Source: Diadema setosum (Eukaryota; Echinodermata; Echinoidea; Diadematoida; Diadematidae). Taken from it: 64,000 nt of DNA. Where the stretch lies: assembly GCF_964275005.1 (NCBI RefSeq), contig NW_027307657.1:350602-414601 (forward strand). The letters run 5' to 3'. How positions within the stretch are numbered: position 1 is the first letter of the stretch; each line of letters starts with the position of its first letter. This document shows, piece after piece, positions 12,677-23,577 of the stretch. The translations under genes and the position numbers were made by a program. The notes under the pieces are model-generated. The model worked only from the letters and a program-made list of their open reading frames with translations. It ran no database searches and had not been told where the DNA came from.

Positions 12677-14058
12677 TATGAGATATGTCCAAACTCATGA
12701 AACTTTTGTAGAGCAGCTTATTGATAATCATGAACTTGATGACATGCCCCCCCCCCCCTCCCACTTTGGCAAAAAAAAAAGAATAAATAATGAATTGCAA
12801 CATAGACACAAGTATAAGCAGTAAACATGAGGGCAAATTACAAAATATAATACATTGAATATACATGAAATATTTTAACGATTCCTACTACATAATTTGA
12901 GACTTTAATATTTGTGTACCTATTGAGCAAACTTTGGAAGCTAACTTGAGATTACAGTTAAATAAAGATATGTTCTATTCGATGCTACTAACAGTTGTTT
13001 TCTGTTCTGAGGCTTTATGTCAAGAAAATGTGAGTACAATGTAATACAATACTTTTAATCAATGCAAGAATATAAGCACTAGGTGTAAGGATAATCATCA
13101 AAGTTGTGAATGGTATCATAATAATTTTCCTTTGAAATCTTGGATGTAGACATTACAGTACAATTAACGTTCTGCAGCTCATATTCGTATTTCTGAAATT
13201 ATATATTCACGGTAGTAATTTGAATAGATTTATGTATAAGCATATGCAAATTTTTAGTGAAATATAGGTAATTATTCCTGAGTGGAACGTATTCCACATC
13301 AGTGATTTTCAGCAGTAAAATTAAGACCACAGACACCATCACTAGGTACCAGCGGTACCTTTTACAGATAGAAATATAAGCCTGTAGTGGCATTATGGCG
13401 GCCATTGTGCATTAAATTGAATGCAAATATATGCAAAAAATGTATAAAGGGAAGTTTGAAATTTACTGCTTATATCATAATTGTATTCCCCGACCTAAAA
13501 AACATAGGTTTAGACACCAGAATCTATTTTCTGCGGGTTTTATGTCCAGATAAATAGCGACTTATTCCTGAGTGTACTACATTATTGGTATACGAAGATA
13601 CGGGCTTGCACGTGGCTTGCACAGGCAATATGGCGGCCATTTTGCATGTAATTATATGCAAATATATGCAAAAACTATATAAAGGGATGCTTGAAAGTTG
13701 CTACAGATAACATAATTGTATTCTTTGACCTAAGAAACATAGGTTTAGACACCGGAATTTACTTTCTGTGGGTTATATATCCCGAGATATAGGCATAAGT
13801 AGGTTGTACGACGCCATTTTGAATTTATGCAAATTAGACACTGATCCACCACTCGAATTTTAGGGAACTTTGAATATGTTATTTTAGTTGCCCTTCCAGG
13901 TCAAATGCAAGTGGAATCGTTTCTGTTGCAATTAGTTGGGGGTCATTTCATATTTTGACTGGACTATACGGTACGGCACACTTTAGGAGCGTTCGAGCGC
14001 TCCTCTGGCGCGGGTAGGTACGGTACAGTTCGCTTTAGGTGAGCACTCGAACGCACCC

Positions 14059-14445
14059 ATACATAACACACCTTATTGTGAAAAGGCCATACAATACGCA
14101 AGCCAGTAGTCAGGTAGAACCGATGCGCTGTTATAGGGCCTATTTGGCGTTCGTGGTATGATTTGCCAATAATACAAAACAAAAGACACATAAAAAGATT
14201 CTACTCACCACTTTGTCTCATGAACCATATACGACGATCGTATTGACGTTTTAATCTACCACCATGACGTAAATAGAAAGCACTATAAACTCCAGTTAGG
14301 CCTATTTGGGATCATAGTAGACGAGCCTGCAGCTTTACACGCCTTTTTGTAAACAGGCCATACAACATACGCAAACCAATATAGTAGTCAGGTAGTACCG
14401 ATGCGTTCTTACGTTTGGCGTTCGTGGTATGATTTGCCAATGATG
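14059..14445 (+). repeat. Local tandem duplication within paralogous segment copy 1
   Basis: The words GGCCATACAA, CAGGTAG(A/T)ACCGATGCG, TTTGGCGTTCGTGG and ATGATTTGCCAAT occur twice (about 14082-14170 and about 14357-14445), with CTACTCACCACTTTGTCTCAT between them at 14202. Copy 2 has this stretch once (56230-56500). A unit of about 270 bp was therefore duplicated in copy 1 only. The first unit was later split by the two long inverted-repeat elements. Confidence 0.75.
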
Positions 14446-15180
14446 GTGTTATTCGTCATACAATTATTTCCCCATGTTATTTCTACGTCGCTACACATGA
14501 ATAATGGGACAGTTAATCGTGTCGACCATTGCTACCATGGGAACGACTGCGAACTAGAACGAGGCTTGCAGGGGTCGTTGAACATGAGAAATTCAAAACC
14601 TTTGTTGCAACTTTAGTCTGGGCACTATTAGCAACTGAATGGCATTCGCAGTATCGGATGAATACCTAAGTCTATATTAGAAGTGCAGAAAAAAAAAATG
14701 CTTGAATAGAAATCATGATTGTCAGTCCACGTATTGTAATCTAGCCGCGGCGGTGAAAACTCATGAAAAAAAAAATGTTTTATACTAGTCATGATTACAG
14801 GACATTTCCTTACCTCCCAACATTCTAACAAACATCACCCTGTCATGTGTTGTAGCTCCACATGGCTAAAAAAAAGGAGCCTTGGTGAGTTTGTTTAATT
14901 CACCTTCTTGCCTTCTCTCCTCAATAAAGACGATTAAATTGCGAGTTTGTACTAGCTGCCTCCAATCACTCTCGTCTTTACTCTCTCTATGCTGCTGTAG
15001 GTATTTCAATTTGTTTTGCTTTGATTTGGTTTATTCTTTGTACGGCATGCTTTAAAATAACATCAATTACCTTCAATGCCTTTAGCAGTGTATTATACAA
15101 ATTTCCCATGGCATGACACAGTAATACAGTAGTATATACATGTAGCTATTTTACACAATTTTAACAGTTTCCGTACTCTT

Positions 15181-15225
15181 TCTTTCTCCCTCCCTCTCAC
15201 TCTCTCTCTCTCTTTCTATATGCTG

Positions 15226-15292
<67 letters not shown>

Positions 15293-15310
15293 AATATATA
15301 ATATATATCC
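15181..15310. repeat. (TC)n then (TA)n microsatellite at the edge of paralog copy 1
   Basis: CT-rich sequence leads into about 35 TA units with an impure tail. Copy 2 has the same order (TC, CA, TA) at 62996-63106, which marks the shared right boundary of the segment. Confidence 0.85.
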
Positions 15311-15315
15311 GCGAT

Positions 15316-15820
15316 GGGTATATATCCGTCGGGAATATCATTTTGAGGCTTGATGAAAAGTGTTCGATGCTGTAAAGCAGGGCATACAAGGCGTATCCGT
15401 GCTTTGGTGTCGTGTCCGCTACCCGCAGTGGTTTCACGCTGTGGCGATCTTCAGGCAGACTGACTTTCAAAATGATGTGCTTCTGTGTTTGTGTTGCGCC
15501 GTGGATCGGCTTAACGCACGGATGGTTTGCCTGTTCCGGTGTCTACATAAGTTCGGACCTTTTGTTAAGCATGTTTTTGTTTCGAATGACTATGGCCTTC
15601 TCAACGAGGCAGGATTGCACAGGTCACTCTTCCTTAGAGTTATGTTTGACTTTTTCTGGACATTCCATGTTAGCGCAAAAATTGCATGTTTGTCTTTCAG
15701 GCTCCAGGTGTAGGCTACTTTGAGAGCTGGGTCTCTTTTTTGTATTTTTCATGCTTGATCGATTTAACATGAACAATGTATCTTTTCATATGGAATGAAT
15801 TTTTGTTCATTTTTTAGCAG
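15316..15820 (-). other. Unassigned; possible decayed minus-strand coding remnant
   Basis: The GC content is higher than in the neighbours. Read on the minus strand, about 15716 to 15360 gives a frame with only two or three stops, containing a C-x2-C-x4-C pattern and the phrase HIILKVSLPEDRHSVKPL. This could be a fragment of an old retroelement protein, but I do not recognise it. Open frames on the plus strand (15360-15713) are of similar length, so coding status is unproven. Confidence 0.25.
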
Positions 15821-15824
15821 ATAA

Positions 15825-16140
15825 AATTGGATAAATTGTCCAAGTGAAACATACAAAGTGATTGGATAAAATTGTCCAAGTGAAACATACAAACCTATTG
15901 GATAAAATTGTCCCACTGAAACATACTAAGATAGGATAACAGAATATTCGGATAAAATCATCCCATATAACATACAAACTGTTTGGATAAAATTGTCCTA
16001 GTGAAACATACATGTACTAAGACAGGTTAACAGACTATTCGGATAATATTGTCCCAGTGAAACATACAAACTGATCAGATAAATTATTGTCCCGCTGAAA
16101 TATACTAAGATAGGTTAATAGACTATTCGGATAAAGCAAT
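15825..16140. repeat. Minisatellite of GGATAAAATTGTCC(C/A)-GTGAAACATAC units
   Basis: Units of about 40-60 bp repeat six to eight times: GGATAAAATTGTCC, then GTGAAACATAC, sometimes followed by a second module with AGATAGGTTAACAGACTATTC. The array is imperfect. It encodes a spurious minus-strand ORF. Confidence 0.85.
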
Positions 16141-16779
16141 GGAACTTCCAATGCAAAACAAAGGAAAATTGCCTGTGTGGATATTAAGATGTGTTAACTT
16201 CTTAATGGGATTTCAACATGAAAGAAAGTGGAAACTGCTCAATTGGAAATATATATATATTGCCCAGCTGGGTTCAAACCCATGAAAAACATTGGTTGCA
16301 GGAATCAGAGGTTGAATTCTTAACCAAGCTCCCATACATCTCCACAAACAAAACGTGTGGAATGGAAGCTTATGTGAAAGATAAACGAAGAATCATTTTA
16401 TGTTTCCATTCGCATTTTCACTTCATGACATTCTTTTTGCTATTCTGAGTAACTCCATTTTCAGCAAGTGTGGGTGCCTGTGGCACACCCTCTCCCTAAA
16501 ACATACAATATTGCTACCTTCTTGTGTCTGACTCAGAGCAATAGTAACAAGGATGAGTCCACACTTGTGAAAACAGCATTTTCAAAAAAAAAAAAAATCA
16601 GATGAAGCATCCAGGATAGGATCTTAACCATTTTCTCTCAATCAATAGGTTCTGATGTTGTGAGTTAAAACTTTTTCTGTTATCTGTTAGGAAAAAGCAT
16701 TATCTGTACTTACGTCAGTCACAAGACTGGTAACTACATGCTATAATGCTCTTTTTTGTGTTGTTGTTTTTGATTGTAG

Positions 16780-19483
16780 AGAGAATCAAGTCAACCAAGC
16801 ACAGTCGAGAACTGACATCTATTCTTCGCATGAGATGCTGTCGGAATTACTGTCTGCACAAGGTGTCCCGCAAGGAAGTGGCCCTGTGCAGGAATGCCTT
16901 CCAAGAGAAGAAAAAGTGTGAGCAGAGACAGTGGATACTGCAGTACTTTCTTAAACACCACGAAGATTCTGGAAATGCTCTGAAGGTCCTCTACACTATT
17001 GGGGTCACAGAGGTGTGTCAACGTGGATGGCGATTGGCTCTTGGGATATCTAGAACCCGTTTTTGGCAGATTGAATGTCATTTTCGAGGTTAGTATTGGA
17101 TTGCATACTTCCGATTTGAATAATAAACAGTAGTTGTACCCAACAACAAGAACAAGATTGGTACCTGGTACAGTTCCACCTCGATTATCCAGCCTCCTTT
17201 TATCCAGAAATCTTTATTATCCGGACACGTTCATGCATTGAAGGACTTTTTTTTTAATCCAAAGATTGAGAAGAAACAGCGACTTTAAACTCAACTAAAA
17301 TTTCTACAAAACTCACACGATTTACCTACAATATTCCCGACAGAACTAACATAAATTCACACCATATTATCATTGTAAAAGTAAGGGACCACTATTTTGC
17401 GCATGCTAGCATAGATTACACCACCGTTGCAGGGTACGCTATCTGCCTAGCTGCCAGTGCACTTGGACGGCAGCTACATACATTAACATTGTGTTTCCCA
17501 TATCCGGCCAATTCGCTTATCTGGATGAGCGCTGGTCCCGACATGGGTGGATAATTGAGGTTGAACTGTATGAACATTGTACCTTCAATAAAGTGTGTCA
17601 ATACCCGAGTATTGTGTTTGCTATATTTGTAGAACATACTTGAGACTTGAGACATGCCTTTTGCAAAATATTAGAATTTTTGTCACTCCAATTGTGCCAA
17701 ACTGTTATGGCGGTATTATCTGATTTATAGAAATATTATGTATACTTTCAGGGGCTATCACAAGTGAATTATTGCTGTTTTTGTGTATCTTAGCTGTACA
17801 CTAATTTGATTTCCATAGTATTGGTACACTTTAAATGTATATTAATAGACTTGGAAAAAAACAAAACAAAACAAGAAGAAGTAATGAAGTAACCATACTT
17901 GATATCATCCAGTATTCCACTCTGCATGTGGGTGATTTAAGTTGGTTCAGGGAGTTAGCCAAAAATTGTTTCATTTGCTAAATGCTAAATTTCCAGTGTG
18001 CCATCTTTTTCACCACTAAGTCTTCTCTGATATCATTTCCTATGTTATAAAACGTCTAGCTTAGTTAAAATGGTGAAATTCTTGTACGGTCGTCAATATT
18101 TGAAACTGAAATCATGTGGTTATATAGAGCAGTGATGTTACGACTGGTAGATTGCAAGTTCAAAACCCATCGTGCTTTTATGCTCTCATTGACCCTATCT
18201 AGGCTAGGTTATTTGGGGAGTTCTTAGAGCCAAATGCTGAAACCACAATAGCCTTACATGTCATAGAGTGATATGCTGTATACAAAAAATGTAGATTGTT
18301 AGGGATGGCTGTGTTAAATTTGGAAATGCTTATGCTTTCATCTCTCCTTTATAGATGGATATCAGACATATCTCCCTCCAAATCAACGGCGACGAGGACT
18401 ACAGTCCAAAGCAGCAGCTTCAGCTGTAATGTGGCTGGATAGATTCTCGAGAAGATTTGGAGACAAACTGCCAGCCCAAGAGCTTATACATCTCCCATCA
18501 TGCTTGACCCGAGCAACTATGTACAATCTCATGAGGGAAGAATTGGAGGAGCAGGGAGAAGAAGTGTGTAGCAAGGCTCACTTCTTACGCATATGGAGAA
18601 AAGAGATGTCTCATGTGTCAATACCAAAGGTAATCATACTATTGGTGCTATGGTAAAATGGTCAATATCAGGATGCATTGCTGTTGTATCTTACCATACC
18701 TGCATAATTCCATGGAGGGGGCAGTATGTACAGGGCTATTTGAGCTCCATTCTGATGGGGATAGTGTGGGTGACACTTGCAGTCAAACAATGTATTCCCT
18801 GACAAAGTTGCCTAAACACCATACTGCTTAAAAATGAAAAGTAAAGAAATCTTGGTGCCCCAATGGAATCTCCAAATTACAACCATATTTCCCATTATTC
18901 CGAGTTTTCAAAACTGTTTACAATTGGGCACCTGATTAGACCCCTAGGAAAATGTTAGCATGGAATCCTGATTAGAAGATGTGAAAATTTTTCAAACCAG
19001 ACATTGTTCTTATGTTTTTGTTGTTTTCTTAGTGTCTTATGTATTCACAAAATATTGAGAGTTTTTCAGTCATTGTGCTGTCATGAAATATGTTGTAACC
19101 TTGGAACTTATGGCCTAACTTTGAAGGACTACCATAAGATGTGCCTGGTTTCTAGTGTCTTACGTATTCACAAATATTGACAGTTTTTTGTCATTGTGCT
19201 GTGATGAAATATGTTATAACTTTGGAACTTGTGGCCTAACTTTGAAGGACTACCATAGGATGTGCCTGGTTTCAAATTCATAAAAAAATTGTCACAATTT
19301 TTGGCTATTGTACAATGATCTCAACTTCTTGATGGGTGTCAAGTTGAACCGCAACCCCAGTTAGACAAGGTTAAAATAAGCTTGGTTTGATAATTGCAGC
19401 CAAGTCTTTACATGCATGTATATTCAAATAACTGCATCCCAATATATTTATGAGTATTCTACCCTATCAATTCTGCTTTACAA

Positions 19484-19535
<52 letters not shown>

Positions 19536-22105
19536 CAAACTCTCTCCAAAAAACGAATTCCTTATCTTTAATTTTCTTTTATAATCAGTAAGACACCCTG
19601 TACCATACCCATATCTGTGAGGCTATGATTTCAATAGTGTTTCCTTTCTTGTATAATAATTGTTTTTGGTCAAATAACACACAAACAAAAGAGTCACTTG
19701 CTGAAAGAATTCCAGATCCTTTTTGTCCTCAACAAATAAAAATATCAATATATGTTCCCCGTTTTCTTCAGGTCAACAGATTTTCAAAGTGCGATGTGTG
19801 TACACAGCTTAAGCAGAGCATCGAGAGAGCCAATGAAAAAGAAGAAAGACAAGCACTCCATCAACAGAGGGAGGAGCATCTGACTCAACAAAAGTATTTT
19901 TTGTGTGTGTCTCTACATGCAGGGCTGCAAAATATTTGATGTTTTGGTGGCCATTATTGCTAATTTTGATACCCAAATAAGTCAAAATATCGTTCAAGTA
20001 AATGATCAATTTTCACATTTTGGTATGCATGCAAAGTAGTTGAAAAAAGGCCAAGTTTTGAGTAATGGGGTAATATTTATAAAATATTGAATGGCCTTGA
20101 GATTGATACAAGGAAATATTGGACGAGCTATGCACAAATATTGGACGAGTCGAAGACGAGTCCAATATTTTACTTAGCGAGTCCAATATTTCCTTGTATT
20201 AACCGAAAATAGGACATCCAATATTATCATTATTATCCTACAGAGGATTTTAGCAAAGAATGTTTTTACTTAGGCCTACCCTTTCTGTCTCCAAGTGCTG
20301 TATGGTCTCCTACTGTACTTGATCCTAACATGATGGGGTATGGTACATGTATACTCTTCAGTGCAAGTTAATCCACTTCAGTCCAAAATAAAACAGTGAT
20401 CTATGTATCCAAGGTAGCCGTCATGTTACTGTTAGGCGGAGATCTAGCTAATTTAGACCAGAATTAGATGTATTTGTATCTGAGATCTGAGACACAATTC
20501 ACGTCACATCTACCGTAGATCGTGAAAGATCGAATTACTACTACTGTATGTAGTCCTACTGTATTTAGTAACACATAACGACCGTACTTTAACATGCATG
20601 CAAATGCAAGCATCGGCCGGCTACATGTATTTATATATCGCGCGTGGGCTACTTGTATCTAGCTGTAGCGCTGAGCTAATCAATCGTCGCCTGCATGCTA
20701 AAAAAACAAAACAAAACAAGATGCAACTTTCCTGTTATGAAAGTGATATTTTGAAAAAAATTGTATGAAAGACAATATCAACTAATTGATATATGAAACT
20801 TGTTTGTATATACACAAAATTTTAGAAGAAACGATATTTTAGTTAATTCGTGATTGACTAATCACAGACGTTTTTACTTCATATTTCAGGTCATTTCGTA
20901 TTTATATCTCAACCAATCACGGTGCAGTTTATAAAAACTTTGGGGGATCCCCCTCTTGCCATCCAATATTTTAAATATTGGTCGCCTCGGAAAAAAAAAT
21001 ATTGGTCGAGTTCAACAAACTTTCTCAGTGGGTCGGAGGTTATGAGGTGCGTCGACAAAATAACACTTGTATTTGGGCTCTAAAAATCCTCTGTATGGAT
21101 AATAATATGACATATTACATTTTCACTACTCTTGGAACATGGATCTAGGACAGTGTCTGGATGTTATGGCTTTTCTTCACTGATTCAAAGACAATTTGAA
21201 GTTGTTTTGTTTTCTGGAATGTATAACACGTACCTCCCCATAATGCTTTACAGTGTGGTACCAAATACATATACAATCAGCAGATGAACTTCATGCTTGC
21301 ATTCCGGGTAGTGGACCAATAGTGTAAACACACTATGCTCTGCTGTCAAGTTTTTGACTGAACAACAACTCTTTAAACGTTGATTCAAATTTTCAATATT
21401 TGAAAATTTCTTTATGGTATTTTCAAACTTGTATCTCTTATATAACATTTGTATCATTCCAGTTAGTAAAGTGACTTGGAGTAAATTTTTACAAAGTTAT
21501 TGAAATTATTTAACCCATAAGTCTGAAGTTACCTGTTTGCAGGGAATCAACACTGTACAGGGAATTGATCACTCTCAGTTGTATTTGTAGTTTACCGGTA
21601 TTTTCACACAGTGCACTCCCGTTATGATGAACAGGGTTATATCGAAGTTCCGGTTTCAATGAAGTAAAAATTCATACTGCATCATTATCCACTCTATCAA
21701 TTTTTATCATTTAGTTGTTTCGTTATTACAAAATTTCGATATAACAAAAGAAAACTGCCAGTCCCGAGGACTTTGTTATAATGGGAGTTGTTACTGTACT
21801 GTTTATTGAATTGTGAAATATGTTTTTTTTTTTCTTTGAACAGGACTGAAAGGCTTAAATACTACAAACACGCACAAAAGGCACGGAAGTACCCAGAGAA
21901 ATACATCAGAATCATCAATGATGGCATGGATCAAAAGTCAACAAGTATACCCAGATTCTACCGCATGTCAAAGTCCTTGTCAGCAGCCTGGAGACTTCCA
22001 TCCCACATTACTGGAACTATCGTACATGGAAGGGGGCAGCACATGTTTGTGGAAACCAAAGAGTATCCACATGACTCAAACCTCACTTCAACTATCCTTC
22101 TGCAG
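16780..22105 (+). CDS. Intron-split gene fragment, uncharacterised DGMDQ-motif family (transposase-like), four exons
   Basis: Exons: 16780-17088, 18355-18629, 19772-19893, 21844-22105. All introns are GT-AG and codon phase carries across every junction, giving 322 uninterrupted codons. The N-terminal exon has clustered cysteines (RCCRNYCLH, EVALCRNAF) and EQRQWILQYFLKHH. Exon 2 has WLDRFSRRFGD and IHLPSCLT. Exon 3 has SKCDVCTQLKQ, a C-x2-C. Exon 4 has YYKHAQKARKYPEKY, then DGMDQKSTSIPRF and ITGTIVHGRG. From memory this resembles an uncharacterised family common in marine animals, possibly the one Pfam calls DUF7869, in which the D of DGMDQ and a later LDN/ENKN motif suggest an RNase H-like DDE fold. 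The later exons were not found. A foldback transposon lies 0.8 kb downstream. The first exon shown is internal (acceptor at 16778-16779), so the true start lies upstream and was not identified. Confidence 0.75.
17089..18354 (+). other. Intron 1 of the DGMDQ-family gene
   Basis: Donor GTTAGT at 17089, acceptor CCTTTATAG ending at 18354. It contains no recognisable element. A B-box-like word near 18155 (GCAAGTTCAAAACCC) is not enough to call a tRNA-derived SINE. Confidence 0.65.
18630..19771 (+). other. Intron 2, with an internal tandem duplication and (TA)n
   Basis: Donor GTAATC, acceptor TTTTCTTCAG. A unit of about 122 bp (GTGTCTTA(T/C)GTATTCACAAA...GATGTGCCTGGTTTC) occurs twice, at about 19032-19153 and 19156-19273. 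A (TA)n run lies at about 19490-19532. Confidence 0.7.
20109..20196. repeat. Hairpin: CAAGGAAATATTGGAC and its complement
   Basis: 16 bp at 20109-20124 pair exactly with 20181-20196. The loop has further ATATTGGACGAG / CGAGTCCAATAT pairs. Related ATATTGGTCG words recur at about 20975-21010 inside the neighbouring element, so hairpin and element may belong to one family. Confidence 0.75.
20230..21106. mobile_element. Non-autonomous inverted-repeat DNA element in intron 3
   Basis: Left end TTATTATCCTACAGAGGATT (about 20230) pairs with AATCCTCTGTATGGATAATAA ending at about 21106, allowing one inserted base. The length is about 0.88 kb and no ORF of note is inside. The superfamily is undetermined. 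Confidence 0.65.
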
Positions 22106-22198
22106 GTTAGTCTGAGTCTGAATACCCTAAAGAAGATTATATCCACTGTTGGCAAAAAAACAAACAAACAAGCGAAAACAAAAAAACTAGAAAAGCAC

Positions 22199-22630
22199 TC
22201 TGAGAGCGCAGACCTCCGCCAAGCATGCAGCTCATTTCCATCACTGATCTTGTTCTTCTATAGAGATATCAGTGATTTCCACCCATATGTACTTATAGCA
22301 TGCTGAACGTGTGTATAGTGTGCTGAAAGTCGCCCGATTTCCCAATATAGAAGCCTTTGTTACGTCATAAACCCTCAGCTGCATGGTGCGCCTCGCCCTA
22401 GCAAAAACTAGAGCACGCACTTTAGTGCGCGCATGCAAACCTCAGTACGCGCAGCCTGAACTCCCAAGTTCATTGACCCTACCTGGCAAAGTACCAAAAA
22501 TCCTTCATAAATACCCCCAAAATTCCCGGATCACTCTCAAAAGTTAATTGTTTGTACTTGTGTCATTCTCAACCTTTCCTGCAAGTTTCATCCCAATCCG
22601 TTAAATACTTTTTGAGTTATTCTAACTAAC
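22199..22630 (+). repeat. Possible dispersed SINE/MITE-like repeat
   Basis: The stretch starts near GAGAGCGCAGACCTCCGCCA and ends near AATCCGTTAAATACTTTTTG. I have a loose memory of such start and end phrases in dispersed animal repeats. No second copy exists in the window to test this. Confidence 0.3.
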
Positions 22631-22663
22631 TATGCAATGCCTCAAGGTGTTTTCTTGAAACTT

Positions 22664-22812
22664 AGGGGGTGTTGCAAGAAAGTCAAGTTGCAATTGATTG
22701 CAAATATCTATTGCAACTTTGCAATAGATAGATCGATTGCAAATTGCAATCAATCGCAAATTCCTGTTGCAAGAAGGGAGCTTGCAATTAATTGCAAGAT
22801 GCAATTGATTGC
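22664..22812 (+). repeat. Cluster of TTGCAAT / ATTGCAA dyads, copy 1
   Basis: About ten TTGCAA(T) words in both orientations follow the start AGGGGGTGTTGCAAGAAAGT. The same start, inverted, ends the related cluster at 36430-36680, so both belong to one repeat family with an internal dyad array. Confidence 0.75.
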
Positions 22813-23505
22813 AAGCTCTCTTGTTGTATTTTGTATTTATATAAGCGACTGGCAAGACAAGCCTAGCCAATTTGTCCATTTTTCAATGCATTTTGCATGC
22901 ATAAAGATTAACAGGAGGGCCAAACCCCAAAAAGTCGCTTACTTAACGAGTGAGTTGCACTCTCTCTACAAACTAAGTAGACCATGCTTATTTTCAAGTT
23001 TTTATTGTAACAAACAACATTCCACTGGTCTACCTCAAAAAATTTGTTGCAAAAGCCTCCAAATCCAAGATGGCGTCCAAGATGGCCGCCCTATTTACTG
23101 AATTTGTTATTTGAAAGATAGATTTTGATTGAAAGATCAGATTTCAACAAATGTGATGTCATATGAAAGAAAATAAAATTTTCTACAAGTTGATACCATT
23201 TTTGTGGGTTATTGTAATAAGTGGATTGAGATTTTAAGGAAAAAACACTCATTTTTTGATATTTTTCTGAAAAAAGGAAAATCATGAAAATGCTTGATTC
23301 AGCATAAATCAGAGAAAGACTAAAGGATTATCTTGAAACGTTTCAAGAATTTTGTTTGACATATGATTAATATTTGGAGAAAATTAGGGGTCAGTACCGT
23401 TTTTGGTTCAGGAGTTATAATGTCTCAAACTTGAAAACTCACTATGTAAAAATGGCCACTTTAGTTGTGACAATACCTTGTTGGTCGTAAAAAGAGCCTG
23501 CGCGC

Positions 23506-23577
23506 GCCAAGACTACTACACGCACCACTGACACTGGCGCTTGTAGCAGTGCCAGTGGTGCGTGTAGTAGTCTTGGC
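23506..23577. repeat. Hairpin with perfect 25-bp stem in the foldback left arm
   Basis: 23506-23530 (GCCAAGACTACTACACGCAC...) pairs exactly with 23553-23577. The inner part (CACTG...CAGTG) can extend the stem. The same palindrome occurs in the other arm (26803-26874) and in both arms of the second element copy (about 49462-49530 and 53036-53103). Confidence 0.85.

Larger units (their letters stand above)
8461..14058. mobile_element. 5.6-kb DNA transposon with arms of about 1.4-1.7 kb, non-autonomous
   Basis: The ends pair: GGGTGCGTTCGAGCGCTC at 8461 and the complement of GAGCACTCGAACGCACCC ending at 14058. The arms stay paired inward to about 10165 and 12677, through GGCCGCCAT words, the CCGGTGTCTAAACC block (about 9012; about 13755) and TTTCATGAGTTTGGACAT (about 10143; about 12685). 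ATA flanks both sides, a 3-bp duplication compatible with PIF/Harbinger-like elements. The interior holds repeats and no recognised transposase. It interrupts the paralogous segment between GCCTGCGGCT and CACCTTATTGTG. Confidence 0.85.
5055..15315 (+). repeat. Paralogous segment, copy 1 (interrupted; partner at 55580-63110)
   Basis: Blocks in the same order and orientation match copy 2. 5070-5215 matches 55600-55740 (ATTATCCCAACCAAA...). 5225-5530 matches 55785-56090 (CACATGCTACCGGA). 5700-5785 plus 8406-8460 plus 14059-14170 matches 56230-56500. 14450-14700 matches 56510-56735. 14701-14965 matches 61105-61360. 14966-15310 matches 62787-63115. Removing two inserted elements (5787-8406 and 8461-14058) leaves about 2 kb. 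No shared long ORF is visible, so it is either a local segmental duplication or a non-coding dispersed repeat. Confidence 0.8.
19894..21843 (+). other. Intron 3, host to an inverted-repeat element
   Basis: Donor GTATTT, acceptor TTTGAACAG. It holds a hairpin at 20109-20196 and an inverted-repeat element at about 20230-21106. The remainder, including a minus-strand ORF at 21248-21457, is not recognised. Confidence 0.65.

Noticed and set aside
9906-13405. Mirror-image ORFs at 9906-10127 (+) and 13199-13405 (-) with nearly the same protein, including a hydrophobic segment
   Set aside because: They lie in the two inverted arms of one DNA element, so likeness follows from the inverted repeat. There is no sign of selection on the protein.
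15216-15470. Minus-strand ORF ending in a run of isoleucine/tyrosine
   Set aside because: Its C-terminal half is the (TA)n microsatellite read as codons.
15825-16140. CRISPR-like look of evenly repeated 20-25 bp words with spacers
   Set aside because: The sequence is eukaryotic, the spacers are themselves repeated, units drift in length and no cas-like gene exists. It is a minisatellite.
16262-16340. tRNA-like B box (GGTTCAAACCC) in 16262-16285 and a weaker one near 18155
   Set aside because: No matching A box at the right distance and no cloverleaf could be drawn. At most a tRNA-derived repeat fragment.
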